Assembly: GCA_007121115.1 (NCBI GenBank)
Contig: SKMI01000252.1
Span: 1 to 18,164, forward strand
Length of the DNA: 18,164 nucleotides
Direction of reading: 5' to 3'
From: Paracoccaceae bacterium
GTDB taxonomy: Bacteria > Pseudomonadota > Alphaproteobacteria > Rhodobacterales > Rhodobacteraceae
The position numbers and the translations under genes were made by a program. Shown piece by piece: positions 7,015 to 14,370 of this stretch (positions within the stretch are counted from its first letter, which is position 1; every line of letters starts with the position of its first letter). Under the pieces are notes generated by a model. It was not told the origin of the DNA. It did not search any database and saw nothing but the letters and a program-made list of their open reading frames with translations.

Positions 7015-7040
7015 TCTGAAACATAGTGGGTCTGAAACTT
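7015..7040 (+). promoter_or_regulatory. Direct repeat in the tol-pal upstream region
   Basis: TCTGAAACAT (7015-7024) and TCTGAAACTT (7031-7040) repeat with a 16-bp period in the AT-richer part of the 261-bp gap between yqgE and ybgC. TTGCAA (7039-7044) follows and could act as a -35 element, but no good -10 lies at the right distance. The region must contain the promoter for ybgC and probably the whole operon. The repeat may bind a regulator with two half-sites; this is inference. Confidence 0.35.
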
Positions 7041-7191
7041 GCAATCTCATGGACGATCAAAATCAACTTCTAGGTGTTTGATCCCGCCTGACCACAGGGC
7101 CAAGCCGCTGATGCCGAAACACCCCCTGAGGCCCCCGCCCCACGGCAGTGCTACGCAGTCTCAGACCGCGCCCCCTGACGGACACCACCAA

Positions 7192-7590
7192 ATGACCCAC
7201 ACCCACCCCATCCGCGTCTATTACGAGGACACCGACCTTGCGGGCATCGTATATTACGCCAACTACCTGAAGTTCATCGAGCGGGCGCGCAGCGAGTGGG
7301 TGCGGGCGCTGGGCATCGATCAGGCGGCGTTGAAGGCCGAACAGGGACTGGTCTTTGCCGTCCGGCGAGTGGAAGCCGATTACTTGGCCCCCGCCCGCTT
7401 CGACGACCTTCTCGCCGTCACCACCACGCCCGAGGCCGCCACCCCCGCGCGGCTGACCCTGCGCCAGGCGGTGCACCGGGGCGACATGCTCCTGTTCGGC
7501 GCCCGCGTGGTGCTGGTCTGTCTGGACGCCAGCGCCCGTCCCCGGCGGTTTCCCGCCGCGCTGCGGGTGCTTTGCACCGATCACGGATAA
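7192..7590 (+). CDS. ybgC: Tol-Pal-associated acyl-CoA thioesterase YbgC
   Basis: YbgC is a small cytoplasmic hotdog-fold thioesterase that hydrolyses acyl-CoA or acyl-ACP thioesters. It is almost always the first gene of the tol-pal cluster, and its link to envelope function is still unclear. The 132 residues begin with RVYYEDTDLAGIVYYANYLKF, split at D15, the catalytic aspartate of the TD-x-x-G motif. The helix KFIERARSEWVRALGI follows (about 27-42). ATG at 7192 was chosen because the family starts about eight residues before the VYYEDTD motif. The open frame extends upstream to 7039 and includes an ATG at 7111, but the added residues look like translated non-coding sequence. The ribosome site is weak. 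tolQ starts 111 bp downstream, an unusually large gap for this operon, so a second promoter may lie between them. Confidence 0.93.
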   Translation: MTHTHPIRVYYEDTDLAGIVYYANYLKFIERARSEWVRALGIDQAALKAEQGLVFAVRRVEADYLAPARFDDLLAVTTTPEAATPARLTLRQAVHRGDMLLFGARVVLVCLDASARPRRFPAALRVLCTDHG

Positions 7591-7615
7591 ATTTCTTGCA
7601 ACACCGGCCGATCTG

Positions 7616-7645
7616 TTGGCTTTGGGGGCCGAAAACCTGTAGATT
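7616..7645 (+). promoter_or_regulatory. Candidate promoter before tolQ
   Basis: In the 111-bp gap between ybgC and tolQ, TTGGCT (7616-7621) and TAGATT (7640-7645) are 18 bp apart and match the housekeeping -35 and -10 boxes at about four of six positions each. This would give a leader of roughly 50 bases before tolQ. The match is weak. Confidence 0.3.
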
Positions 7646-7701
7646 CGCCGCCAAACAGAGCCGCCCGCGTGAAGGGTGGCCTATCTTGAGTGAGCAGGCC
7701 C

Positions 7702-8400
7702 ATGGAACAGACCGCCCTTGCGGCGACGCAAGATATCGACTTCTCGCTGGTCGCGCTGTTCGCGCGCGCCACCCTGACCGTGCAGCTGGTGATGATCTCG
7801 CTCATCCTGGCGTCGTTCTGGTCCTGGGGCATCATCATCCAGAAGCTGCTGCGCTTTCGCCGGGCGCGGGCCGAGACCGCCGAGTTCGACGCCGCCTTCT
7901 GGTCCGGCGAGCCGCTGGACGAGCTTTACGAGCAGCTTGGCCCCGAGCCGCCCACGCCCCCCGCGCGCGTCTTTGCCGCCGGGATGAGCGAATGGCGGCG
8001 CAGCCACCGCCATGACGGGGTGCTGATCCCCGGCGCGGTGGCCCGGATCGACCGCTCCATGGACGTGGCCATCGCCAAGGAGGCGCGGACCCTGCAGAGC
8101 GGGCTGACCTTCCTCGCCTCGGTCGGCTCGGCGGCGCCCTTCGTGGGGCTGTTCGGCACGGTCTGGGGGATCATCAACGCCTTCACCCAGATCGCGGTGA
8201 TGGAATCCACCAGCCTCGCCGTGGTGGCACCGGGCATCGCCGAGGCACTGCTGTCGACTGCGCTGGGGCTCTTGGCGGCGGTGCCCGCGACGATCTTCTA
8301 CAACAAGCTGTCCGAGGATTCGGAATCGCTCATCTCGGGGTTCGAGGCCTTTGCGGATGAGTTCAACACCATCCTCTCGCGCCAGCTGGACGCGGCCTGA
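7702..8400 (+). CDS. tolQ: Tol-Pal proton motor subunit TolQ
   Basis: TolQ is the inner-membrane stator protein of the ExbB/MotA family. With TolR it forms the proton channel that energises TolA. The 232 residues have three membrane segments: about 25-45, 136-160 and 172-200. A cytoplasmic loop of about 90 residues lies between the first and second. The family signature GSAAPFVGLFGTVWGIINAF (142-161) and the block EALLSTALGLLAAVPATIFY (181-200) are present. T153 and T186 lie at the conserved pore threonines. ATG at 7702 was preferred; an in-frame GTG at 7690 adds four residues and has AAGGGTGG ten bases before it, so it is possible. tolR follows after 3 bp, which suggests translational coupling. 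Confidence 0.96.
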   Translation: MEQTALAATQDIDFSLVALFARATLTVQLVMISLILASFWSWGIIIQKLLRFRRARAETAEFDAAFWSGEPLDELYEQLGPEPPTPPARVFAAGMSEWRRSHRHDGVLIPGAVARIDRSMDVAIAKEARTLQSGLTFLASVGSAAPFVGLFGTVWGIINAFTQIAVMESTSLAVVAPGIAEALLSTALGLLAAVPATIFYNKLSEDSESLISGFEAFADEFNTILSRQLDAA

Positions 8401-8403
8401 ACC

Positions 8404-8877
8404 ATGGGGGAGCCACTGACACGGCGCAATCCCGGGACCCGGCGGCGGCGGCGCGGCGGGCGGATGTCCGACATCAACATGACACCCTTTGTCGATGTGA
8501 CCATGGTGCTGCTGATCGTCTTCATGATCGCAGCCCCCATGCTGACCGTGGGGGTGCCGGTGGACCTGCCGCGCACCTCCGCAGGGGCCTTGCCCGCCGA
8601 GCGCGAGGAGCCGCTTGCCATCACCCTGACCGCCGACGGACGCATGATGTTGATGACCACCGAGATCAGCCGATCCGAACTGATCCCGCAATTGCGCGCT
8701 GTGGCCGCCGAGCGGCAGGACAACCGCATCTTCCTGCGCGCCGACGGGTCCATCCCCTATGAGCAGGTGGTGCAGGTGATGGGGGCGCTGAACTCGGGCG
8801 GATTCAACAACATCGGGCTGGTGACCGATTCCGACGGGCCGCGCTTCGACGAGTCGGGCTCCGGCGGACGGAACTGA
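8404..8877 (+). CDS. tolR: Tol-Pal proton motor subunit TolR
   Basis: TolR is the ExbD-family partner of TolQ, with one membrane helix and a periplasmic dimerisation domain that can contact peptidoglycan. The 157 residues start with an arginine-rich cytoplasmic tail (RRNPGTRRRRRGGR, 7-20) followed by MSDINMTPFVDVTMVLLIVF (21-40). D31 is the proton-carrying aspartate at the head of the transmembrane helix. The periplasmic part has the usual DGRMM strand and FLRADGSIPYEQVVQVM (104-120). It starts 3 bp after the tolQ stop with no separate ribosome site, so coupled translation is likely. tolA begins 22 bp after its stop. A start at M21 would remove the basic tail that TolR homologues normally carry. 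Confidence 0.95.
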   Translation: MGEPLTRRNPGTRRRRRGGRMSDINMTPFVDVTMVLLIVFMIAAPMLTVGVPVDLPRTSAGALPAEREEPLAITLTADGRMMLMTTEISRSELIPQLRAVAAERQDNRIFLRADGSIPYEQVVQVMGALNSGGFNNIGLVTDSDGPRFDESGSGGRN

Positions 8878-8899
8878 GCAAGGGCAGAACGGACACGCC

Positions 8900-10117
8900 A
8901 TGCCCCTGGACACGGGACAGAAGATTTCGGGCGCCATGCACATTGCCCTGATCGCCTGGGTCATGCTGGGTGATCTGTTCCGTACGCCCGGCACCGAGAT
9001 GCGCGCACCGACGACCGATGTGGCGCTGATCTCGGCCGAGGAATTCGCCGCCCTGCAGGCCCCGGCGCAGACCCCGGAACCGGCGCCCGACCCCGCGCTT
9101 GACCCTGCCCCCCAACCCGAGGCGGAGGCGGAGCCCGAACCGGCCCCGGCGCCCGAGCCTGAGCCAGCGCCCGAGCCTGAGCCCGAACCCGAGCCAGTCC
9201 CCGAACCCGAGATCGCCGCACCGCCGCCCATCGCGCCCGAGCCGGAACCCGCGCCGCAGCCCGAGCCTGAACCGACCGCCCCCGCGCCGCCCGAGACCGG
9301 CGTCGTGCTTTCGCCCCTGCCGACGCCGGGCAGTTCCGTGCGCCCGCGTCCACGCCCGGTCGACCGCGTCGCCCCCACCCCGACAGAAACCCCGGACCCC
9401 GAGGCCAGCATCGACATCGCCGAGCGCGACGCTGTCATTCCGGACACCGAAACCGAAGCGGAGGTGGTGGAACCCGAAGCGGAGGCCACCGCCCTGCCCG
9501 AGGCCACGACCGAGATCGTCACCGAGGCCACCGAGACCGACACCGAATCGCTGGACCTCGCCGCCCGCGCTCCCGAAATCAGCCCCCGGCCCCAGCGCCG
9601 CCCGGACCGCCCGCAACCGCGGCCCCAGCCCGAACCCGAACCCGAACCCGCGCAAACCACCGAACAGCCCGCGGCGCCGCCGCAACCGGCACCCGACCCG
9701 GAACCCGAGGCCCCCAGCGACGCCATTGCCGATGCGCTGGCCCAGGCGCTGGCAGGCGGTGCCACCGACCCCGGCCCCGAACGCGCCGCCACCGGCGGGC
9801 TGAGCCAGGCCGAGGCCGACGGGCTGCGCCTGGCGGTCCAGCAGTGCTGGAACCTTGGCGCGCTCTCGACCGAGGCGATGGGCGTGACCGTGGTGGTGGG
9901 CGTGTCCATGACCCCGAACGCCATGCCCGAGATGGGCTCGATCCGGATGATCAGCGCCTCGGGCGGCGGCGACTCGGCCACCTCGCAGGCCTTCGAGGCC
10001 GCGCGCCGCGCGATCCTGCGCTGCGCGGGCGACGGCTACGGCCTGCCACCCGAGAAATACGACCACTGGCGTGATATAGAGATCACGTTCAACCCCGAAG
10101 GAATGCGTATCCGATGA
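8900..10117 (+). CDS. tolA: Cell envelope protein TolA with Pro/Glu-rich linker
   Basis: TolA is anchored in the inner membrane, is energised by TolQ-TolR and reaches across the periplasm to TolB and Pal. The 405 residues consist of a short N-terminus with one membrane helix (about 11-27), a long low-complexity linker (about 53-300) and a C-terminal TonB/TolA-like domain (301-405). The linker is rich in Pro, Glu and Ala: EP dipeptides run from 53 to 131, an acidic Thr-rich part covers 160-220, and a second EP tract covers 229-272. It lacks the Lys/Ala helix typical of enterobacterial TolA. The C-terminal domain has C316 (AVQQCWNLG) and C375 (AILRCAGDG), a likely disulfide, and ends with the strand DIEITFNPEGMRIR. 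Identification rests on this domain and on position between tolR and tolB. Its TGA overlaps the tolB ATG by four bases. Confidence 0.92.
   Translation: MPLDTGQKISGAMHIALIAWVMLGDLFRTPGTEMRAPTTDVALISAEEFAALQAPAQTPEPAPDPALDPAPQPEAEAEPEPAPAPEPEPAPEPEPEPEPVPEPEIAAPPPIAPEPEPAPQPEPEPTAPAPPETGVVLSPLPTPGSSVRPRPRPVDRVAPTPTETPDPEASIDIAERDAVIPDTETEAEVVEPEAEATALPEATTEIVTEATETDTESLDLAARAPEISPRPQRRPDRPQPRPQPEPEPEPAQTTEQPAAPPQPAPDPEPEAPSDAIADALAQALAGGATDPGPERAATGGLSQAEADGLRLAVQQCWNLGALSTEAMGVTVVVGVSMTPNAMPEMGSIRMISASGGGDSATSQAFEAARRAILRCAGDGYGLPPEKYDHWRDIEITFNPEGMRIR
9056..9292 (+). repeat. Low-complexity Pro-Glu-coding repeat tract in tolA
   Basis: About 237 bp encode mainly alternating Pro, Glu and Ala. 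The units are variants of CCCGAGCCTGAGCC and CCCGAACCCGAG in direct repetition. A shorter related tract lies at about 9584-9715. Such short imperfect repeats can expand or contract by slippage while keeping frame in multiples of six bases. Confidence 0.75.
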
Positions 10118-11469
10118 GTATTACAGCCCCCCCTGCCCCGCGCTGGCCCCTCTGGGCGGCATTTTCGAGCGTCCTCGCCGCGCTTGCGCTGCTTCTGACC
10201 GCGACGGCTGCGCAGGCCCAGTCCGGCCCGCTGCGGATCGAGATCACCGAGGGCGTGATCGAACCCATGCCCTTTGCCGTGCCCGCCTTCGTGGCCGAAA
10301 ACAGCGCCGGGCAGCAATACAGTGACCAACTCTCCCGCGTGGTCGCCGCGAACCTGAGCAACACGGGGCTGTTCCGCGAGATCCCGGCCTCGGCTCATAT
10401 CGCGCGGATCACCAGTTTCGACGCCCCGGTACAGTATTCCGACTGGCGCGCGATCAACGCGCAGGCGCTGGTCACTGGCGCGGTGTCGGTGCAGGGCAAC
10501 CGCATGTCGGTCAAATTCCGGCTGTTCGACATCGTCTCGGGGCGGCAGATGGGCGACGGGCTGCAGTTCCAAGGCAGCACGGATGCGTGGCGGCGCATGG
10601 CGCACAAGGTCTCGGATGCCGTCTACAGCCGCATCACCGGCGAGGGCGGCTATTTCGACACCCGCGTGGTCTTCGTCGCCGAATCCGGCCCGCGCGAGAA
10701 CCGCACCAAGCGGCTGGCGGTGATGGATCAGGACGGCGCCAACGTGGAATTCCTGTCCGACGGGCGCGCGCTGGTCATCGCGCCGCGCTTTTCGCCCACC
10801 GGGGACCGCATCCTCTACACCAGCTACGAGACCGGCTCGCCGCGCATCTATCTGATGGACCTGGCCACCACGCGGCGGCAGGTGGTGGGCGATCAGCCCG
10901 GCACCATGACCTTTGCGCCGCGGTTTTCCCCCGATGGCGGCAGCATGATCTATTCGCTGTCGGTGGGCGGGACCACGGACCTTTACCGGCTGAACCTGTC
11001 CAACGGGCAGCGCCTGCAGTTGACCAACGCGCCGTCCATCGCCACCGCGCCCAGCTTCTCGCCCGACGGAAGCCGGGTGGTGTTCGAATCCGACCGCTCC
11101 GGCACCTCGCAGCTGTACATCATGCCCGCGAACGGGGGCGAGGCGCGGCGCATCAGCCACGGACAGGGGCGTTACGGCACGCCCGTCTGGTCGCCGCGCG
11201 GGGACCTGATCGCGTTCACCAAATCGCACCAGGGCCGGTTCCATATCGGCGTGATGCGCACCGACGGGTCCGAGGAGCGGCTGCTCACGGCCTCGTTCCT
11301 TGACGAAGGGCCAACCTGGGCGCCCAATGGGCGCGTCATCATGTTCACTCGCGAAACGGCAGGGGGCGATCCGGCGCTCTATTCGGTCGATATCTCGGGA
11401 CGCAACCTGCGCCGCATCCCCACGCCGGGGCCCGCCTCGGATCCGGCATGGTCGCCGTTGCGGCCGTGA
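10114..11469 (+). CDS. tolB: Tol-Pal periplasmic beta-propeller protein TolB
   Basis: TolB is a soluble periplasmic protein that binds Pal and is displaced or reset by TolA. The 451 residues begin with a signal peptide (1-35, cleavage after TAAQA), so the mature protein starts QSGPLRIEITEGVIEP, the segment that becomes the Pal/TolA-responsive N-terminus. The N-terminal alpha/beta domain runs to about 170. The rest is a six-bladed propeller with repeated TolB/WD40-like motifs: APRFSPTGDRILY, APRFSPDGGSMIY, APSFSPDGSRVVF, TPVWSPRGDLIAF, GPTWAPNGRVIMF and DPAWSPLRP at the very end. The start codon overlaps the tolA stop in an ATGA, which indicates coupled translation. pal follows after 69 bp. 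Confidence 0.96.
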   Translation: MSITAPPAPRWPLWAAFSSVLAALALLLTATAAQAQSGPLRIEITEGVIEPMPFAVPAFVAENSAGQQYSDQLSRVVAANLSNTGLFREIPASAHIARITSFDAPVQYSDWRAINAQALVTGAVSVQGNRMSVKFRLFDIVSGRQMGDGLQFQGSTDAWRRMAHKVSDAVYSRITGEGGYFDTRVVFVAESGPRENRTKRLAVMDQDGANVEFLSDGRALVIAPRFSPTGDRILYTSYETGSPRIYLMDLATTRRQVVGDQPGTMTFAPRFSPDGGSMIYSLSVGGTTDLYRLNLSNGQRLQLTNAPSIATAPSFSPDGSRVVFESDRSGTSQLYIMPANGGEARRISHGQGRYGTPVWSPRGDLIAFTKSHQGRFHIGVMRTDGSEERLLTASFLDEGPTWAPNGRVIMFTRETAGGDPALYSVDISGRNLRRIPTPGPASDPAWSPLRP

Positions 11470-11538
11470 TCTGATACACTCTTCACCATAACCAGACGGG
11501 CTGCGCAGAACGCGCCCCACCGCATGAGGGAAAGAGCA

Positions 11539-12069
11539 ATGAAAATCACAACCAAGGCGCTGATGATCGTCGCCGCACTGGCACTGGCGGCCTGCAACAA
11601 CCCCCGCGCGGGCGGCGGCTGGGACGATGGCGCCGCCGACGGCTGGAACGGCGGCGCGGGCGGCATCCAGACCGGGGCGCTGGGCGATCCGAACGACCCC
11701 ACCTCGGTCGCGCATTTCAATGAACGCATCGGCGACAGGGTGTTCTTTGAAACCGACCAGAGCACGCTGACCGACACCGCCCGCCAGACGCTCGCGGCGC
11801 AGGCGCGCTGGCTGAGCGCGAACCCGCAGTTTGCGGTGCTGATCGAAGGCCACGCCGACGAACGCGGCACCCGCGAATACAACGTGGCGCTGGGCGCACG
11901 CCGGGCCAACGCGGTGATGCAGTATCTGGTCAGCCAGGGGATCAATTCCAACCGGATGCGCACCGTCAGCTACGGCAAGGAACGGCCCGTGGAGGCCTGC
12001 CCCGAGCCGCGCTGCTGGAACCAGAACCGCCGTGCGGTGACGGTGGTCTCCACCGGGCTGACGGGGTAA
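11539..12069 (+). CDS. pal: Peptidoglycan-associated lipoprotein Pal
   Basis: Pal is an outer-membrane lipoprotein whose OmpA-like domain binds peptidoglycan and is relocated to the septum by the Tol motor. The 176 residues have a lipoprotein signal ending LALAAC, with Cys19 as the lipidated residue. The next residue is Asn, compatible with outer-membrane sorting. A short Gly/Trp/Asp-rich linker (20-50) leads to the OmpA-like domain (about 60-172). This contains VFFETDQSTL and IEGHADERGTREYNVALGAR with the downstream RANAVMQYL, the diaminopimelate-binding face. ATG at 11539 was preferred over an in-frame ATG at 11524 because AGGGA (11527-11531) lies seven bases before it and the signal peptide is then of normal length. 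cpoB follows after 7 bp. Confidence 0.97.
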   Translation: MKITTKALMIVAALALAACNNPRAGGGWDDGAADGWNGGAGGIQTGALGDPNDPTSVAHFNERIGDRVFFETDQSTLTDTARQTLAAQARWLSANPQFAVLIEGHADERGTREYNVALGARRANAVMQYLVSQGINSNRMRTVSYGKERPVEACPEPRCWNQNRRAVTVVSTGLTG

Positions 12070-12076
12070 GCGGGCG

Positions 12077-12919
12077 ATGCGCGGGCGGTTTCTGTCGCTG
12101 GTGGTTGCGATCACGCTGGCCCTTGGCGGGGCCGGCGCTGGCGCAGAAACCCTCGCCGACCTGCGCGCCGAGGCCGAGGCGCTGGGCGCCGAGATCGCCC
12201 GGCTGCGCACTGAGCTGGTGCGCGGCGATGGCGCGGGGGCCGCGCGGGTCGAAGGCGACACGCTGGAGCGGATCGACCGGCTCGAAGCAGCGCTGTCGCG
12301 GCTGACCGCGCAGACCGAGGAGCTGGATTTCCGCATCCGGCGGATCGTCTCGGACGCCACCAACCGGCTGGGGGATATCGAATTCCGGCTGGTGGAGCTT
12401 GAGGGCGGCGATGTGACCCAGCTGGGCCGCACGCCGCCGCTGGGCGGGCTGGACCTGAGCCTGCCTGATGACGGCGCCGCCCCCACGCCGACGCCCGCGC
12501 CAGGCCCCGCCGAGGATGCGGACGGCCCGCTGATGGCCGCCGACGAGCGCCGCGCCTTCGAGGCGGCGGCGGCGCTGTTGCGGGACGACCGCCCCGATGA
12601 TGCCGCCGAGGCGCTGGCCGCGTTCATCGACACCTACCCCGGCGGGCCGATGACCGCCGAGGCGCAGCTTCTGCTGGGCGCAGCTCACAGTGCGCGCGGC
12701 GCCTATGGCGATGCGGCGCGGGCCTATCTGGACCTGTTCACAGCCGATCCGCAGGGCCCGCGCGCACCCGCCGCCCTGCTGGCGCTGGGCGAGGCGCTGG
12801 GGGACCTGGGCGAGACATCGGAGGCCTGCGTGATGTTTGACGAGCTGTCCATCCGCTTTCCCGACACCAGTGAGGCCGAGCGCGGGCGCGAATTCTTCGC
12901 GCGCCTGAACTGCGGGTGA
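12077..12919 (+). CDS. cpoB: Tol-Pal accessory protein CpoB (YbgF)
   Basis: CpoB is a periplasmic protein that links Tol function to peptidoglycan synthesis (PBP1B-LpoB) in E. coli. The 280 residues start with a signal peptide (1-23, cleavage after GAGA). A coiled-coil region follows (about 25-110) with repeated Leu, Glu and Arg heptads such as LADLRAEAEALGAEIARLR. An Ala/Pro-rich linker (130-150) leads to a C-terminal TPR region (about 155-280) containing FEAAAALLRDDRPDDAAEAL, AEAQLLLGAAHSARGAYGDA and APAALLALGEALGDLGETSEA in succession. Two cysteines (C251, C279) lie in the TPR part. It lies 7 bp after pal, and the structured repeat element 12957-13021 follows, which may end or thin out tol-pal transcription. 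In E. coli the trimeric coiled coil binds TolA; whether that holds with this Pro/Glu TolA is unknown. Confidence 0.93.
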   Translation: MRGRFLSLVVAITLALGGAGAGAETLADLRAEAEALGAEIARLRTELVRGDGAGAARVEGDTLERIDRLEAALSRLTAQTEELDFRIRRIVSDATNRLGDIEFRLVELEGGDVTQLGRTPPLGGLDLSLPDDGAAPTPTPAPGPAEDADGPLMAADERRAFEAAAALLRDDRPDDAAEALAAFIDTYPGGPMTAEAQLLLGAAHSARGAYGDAARAYLDLFTADPQGPRAPAALLALGEALGDLGETSEACVMFDELSIRFPDTSEAERGREFFARLNCG

Positions 12920-12956
12920 ACCGGACCTGCGCGCAGGCGCCTTTGGCGGCGTTGCA

Positions 12957-13021
12957 GGGGGCTGCCGCCCCCGGTCGGCCTGCGGCCGCCCCCCCCCGCG
13001 GATATTTTTGCACAGATGATG
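12957..13021 (+). repeat. Structured intergenic element, copy 2
   Basis: Between cpoB and tilS, a perfect 6-bp hairpin GGGGGC (12957-12962) with GCCCCC (12967-12972), loop TGCC, is followed by CGGCC (12976-12980) with GGCCG (12984-12988), loop TGC. A C-run comes next, then a 22-bp tail (13000-13021) that differs from the tail at 2599-2620 at a single base. Here the tail gives ATATTTTTG, with a five-T run, so it could work as a weak terminator. The tail ends 13 bp before the preferred tilS start. Confidence 0.65.
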
Positions 13022-13034
13022 GTGGAGGGTGGGT

Positions 13035-14297
13035 TTGACCCCGCCGGACGTGGTGCTGCCAGAGGCTCTGGCGGAAGCGATGGCGCGGCTGTTGCCTGCG
13101 GCGGCGACGCGGCTGGGGGTGGCAGTTTCTGGAGGCGGCGACTCCATGGCGCTGATGGTGCTGCTGGCGGATTGGGCGCGGGCGCGGGGCGTGGAGCTGG
13201 AGGCGGTCACCGTGGATCACGGGTTGCGCGCGGAAAGCGGGACCGAGGCCGCTTTGGCCGGCGCTCGGGCGGCGTGGCTGGGACTGGCGCATGACGTGCT
13301 GCGCTGGAAGGGCGCGCCGGAGGCCCAGGGCAACCTGATGGACGCCGCGCGGCGGGCGCGGCGAGCGCTGATCGCCGACTGGGCGCGGGCGCGCGGGATC
13401 GGCGCGGTGGCGCTGGGCCACACGCTGGACGATCAGGCCGAGACGGTGCTGATGCGGCTGGCGCGCGGATCGGGTGTGGACGGGCTGTCCGGGATGGCCG
13501 AGGCCCGGCGGCGCGGCAGGGTGGTGTGGCTGCGCCCGCTGCTGGGAGTGCGGCGCGAGGATTTGCGCGCGCTGCTGCGCGCGCGGGGGCTGGACTGGAC
13601 CGAGGACCCCACCAACGCCGATCCGCGTTTCCTGCGCACCCGGGCACGCGCGGCGCTGGACGCGCTCGCGCCGCTGGGGATCGGCGCCGAGGGTCTGGCC
13701 GGGACGGCCGCGGCCATGGCGCAGGCGCCGTCTGCGCTGGCCCGGGCGGCCATGGTTTCGGGGCTGGCGCTTCTGCGCATGGACCGGGGCGATGCGCTTC
13801 TGGACGCGCGCGGGCTGGACGCGCTGGCGGCGGACCTGCGCGAACGGATCGTGGCGCAGGTGCTCTGCGCGCTCTCGGGTCAACCCTATCGCCCCCGCCG
13901 CGCGGCACTGCGCCGGGCGCTGGCGGAAACGCGCGCCACGCTCCACGGCTGCGTGATCGCGCGCGAGGGGGACCGGCTGCGCATCGGGCGCGAATGGCGG
14001 GCCGTCGTCGGGCTGCACGCCGCCCCCGGTGCGCCCTGGGACAACCGCTTCATCCTGCGCCCTGCGCCGGACACCGACCCGCACGGCTGCACCATCGCCG
14101 CACTGGGTCCGCAGGGGCTGGCGCAGATCGGCGCCTGGGCCGGTTGCGGGCTGCCGCGCGCCTCGGTCATGGCCGCGCCGGCGGTCTGGCGCGGAGACGT
14201 GGTGCTGGCCGCGCCGCTGGTCCGGCGCGGGTCACAATGGCGTGCCCAGGTGCGACAAGGCCCCGCAGACCTGCTGCGCGGGGTATTATCCGATTGA
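13035..14297 (+). CDS. tilS: tRNA(Ile)-lysidine synthetase TilS
   Basis: TilS attaches lysine to C34 of the tRNA-Ile with anticodon CAU using ATP, forming lysidine so that the tRNA reads AUA. It is an essential cytoplasmic enzyme of the PP-loop ATPase family. The protein is about 420 residues. The PP-loop VAVSGGGDSMALM (29-41) is clear, and the family segments VTVDHGLRAESGTEA and LGHTLDDQAETVLMRLARGSG follow, as do GLDWTEDPTNADPRFLR and RARAALDAL. The C-terminal part is divergent, as is usual in alphaproteobacteria. TTG at 13035 was preferred because GGAGG (13024-13028) lies six bases before it; GTG at 13029 directly abuts that site. It lies between cpoB and ftsH, a placement conserved in Rhodobacterales. 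Confidence 0.93.
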   Translation: MTPPDVVLPEALAEAMARLLPAAATRLGVAVSGGGDSMALMVLLADWARARGVELEAVTVDHGLRAESGTEAALAGARAAWLGLAHDVLRWKGAPEAQGNLMDAARRARRALIADWARARGIGAVALGHTLDDQAETVLMRLARGSGVDGLSGMAEARRRGRVVWLRPLLGVRREDLRALLRARGLDWTEDPTNADPRFLRTRARAALDALAPLGIGAEGLAGTAAAMAQAPSALARAAMVSGLALLRMDRGDALLDARGLDALAADLRERIVAQVLCALSGQPYRPRRAALRRALAETRATLHGCVIAREGDRLRIGREWRAVVGLHAAPGAPWDNRFILRPAPDTDPHGCTIAALGPQGLAQIGAWAGCGLPRASVMAAPAVWRGDVVLAAPLVRRGSQWRAQVRQGPADLLRGVLSD

Positions 14298-14321
14298 ATG
14301 CGGCCCTGTAATCTCTATGTT
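14294..14321 (+). promoter_or_regulatory. Candidate promoter for ftsH over the tilS stop
   Basis: TTGAAT (14294-14299) and TATGTT (14316-14321) are 16 bp apart and each match the consensus boxes at four of six positions. The -35 box overlaps the tilS TGA (14295-14297). Read as ATTGAA and CTATGT, the pair also resembles the heat-shock sigma-32 (RpoH) promoters of alphaproteobacteria, which would suit ftsH. Transcription would start about 45 bp before the GTG. Confidence 0.4.
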
Positions 14322-14357
14322 TCACACGAGCGCCGGGCCACCCCGGCACCAATCTGA

Positions 14358-14364
14358 CAGGAGG
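14358..14364 (+). promoter_or_regulatory. Strong ribosome binding site fixing the ftsH GTG start
   Basis: CAGGAGG ends six bases before GTG at 14371. It is the best Shine-Dalgarno sequence in the window and decides for the GTG over upstream in-frame codons that would add residues from non-coding sequence and tilS. Confidence 0.85.
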
Positions 14365-14370
14365 CGCCCC

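Noticed and set aside
7039..7191. An N-terminal extension of YbgC by 51 residues
   Set aside because: The extension has a non-coding appearance, and the thioesterase family begins a few residues before the YYEDTD motif.
7681..9981. A 766-codon open frame on the minus strand opposite tolQ, tolR and tolA
   Set aside because: The product is Gly/Ser/Ala-rich low-complexity sequence mirroring the GC-biased codons and the Pro-Glu repeat of tolA. It has no recognisable domain and lies entirely opposite well-identified genes.
10036..12633. An 865-codon open frame on the minus strand opposite tolB, pal and cpoB
   Set aside because: Long antisense frames are expected in high-GC DNA where stops are rare. 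The composition is not protein-like and the sense genes are certain.
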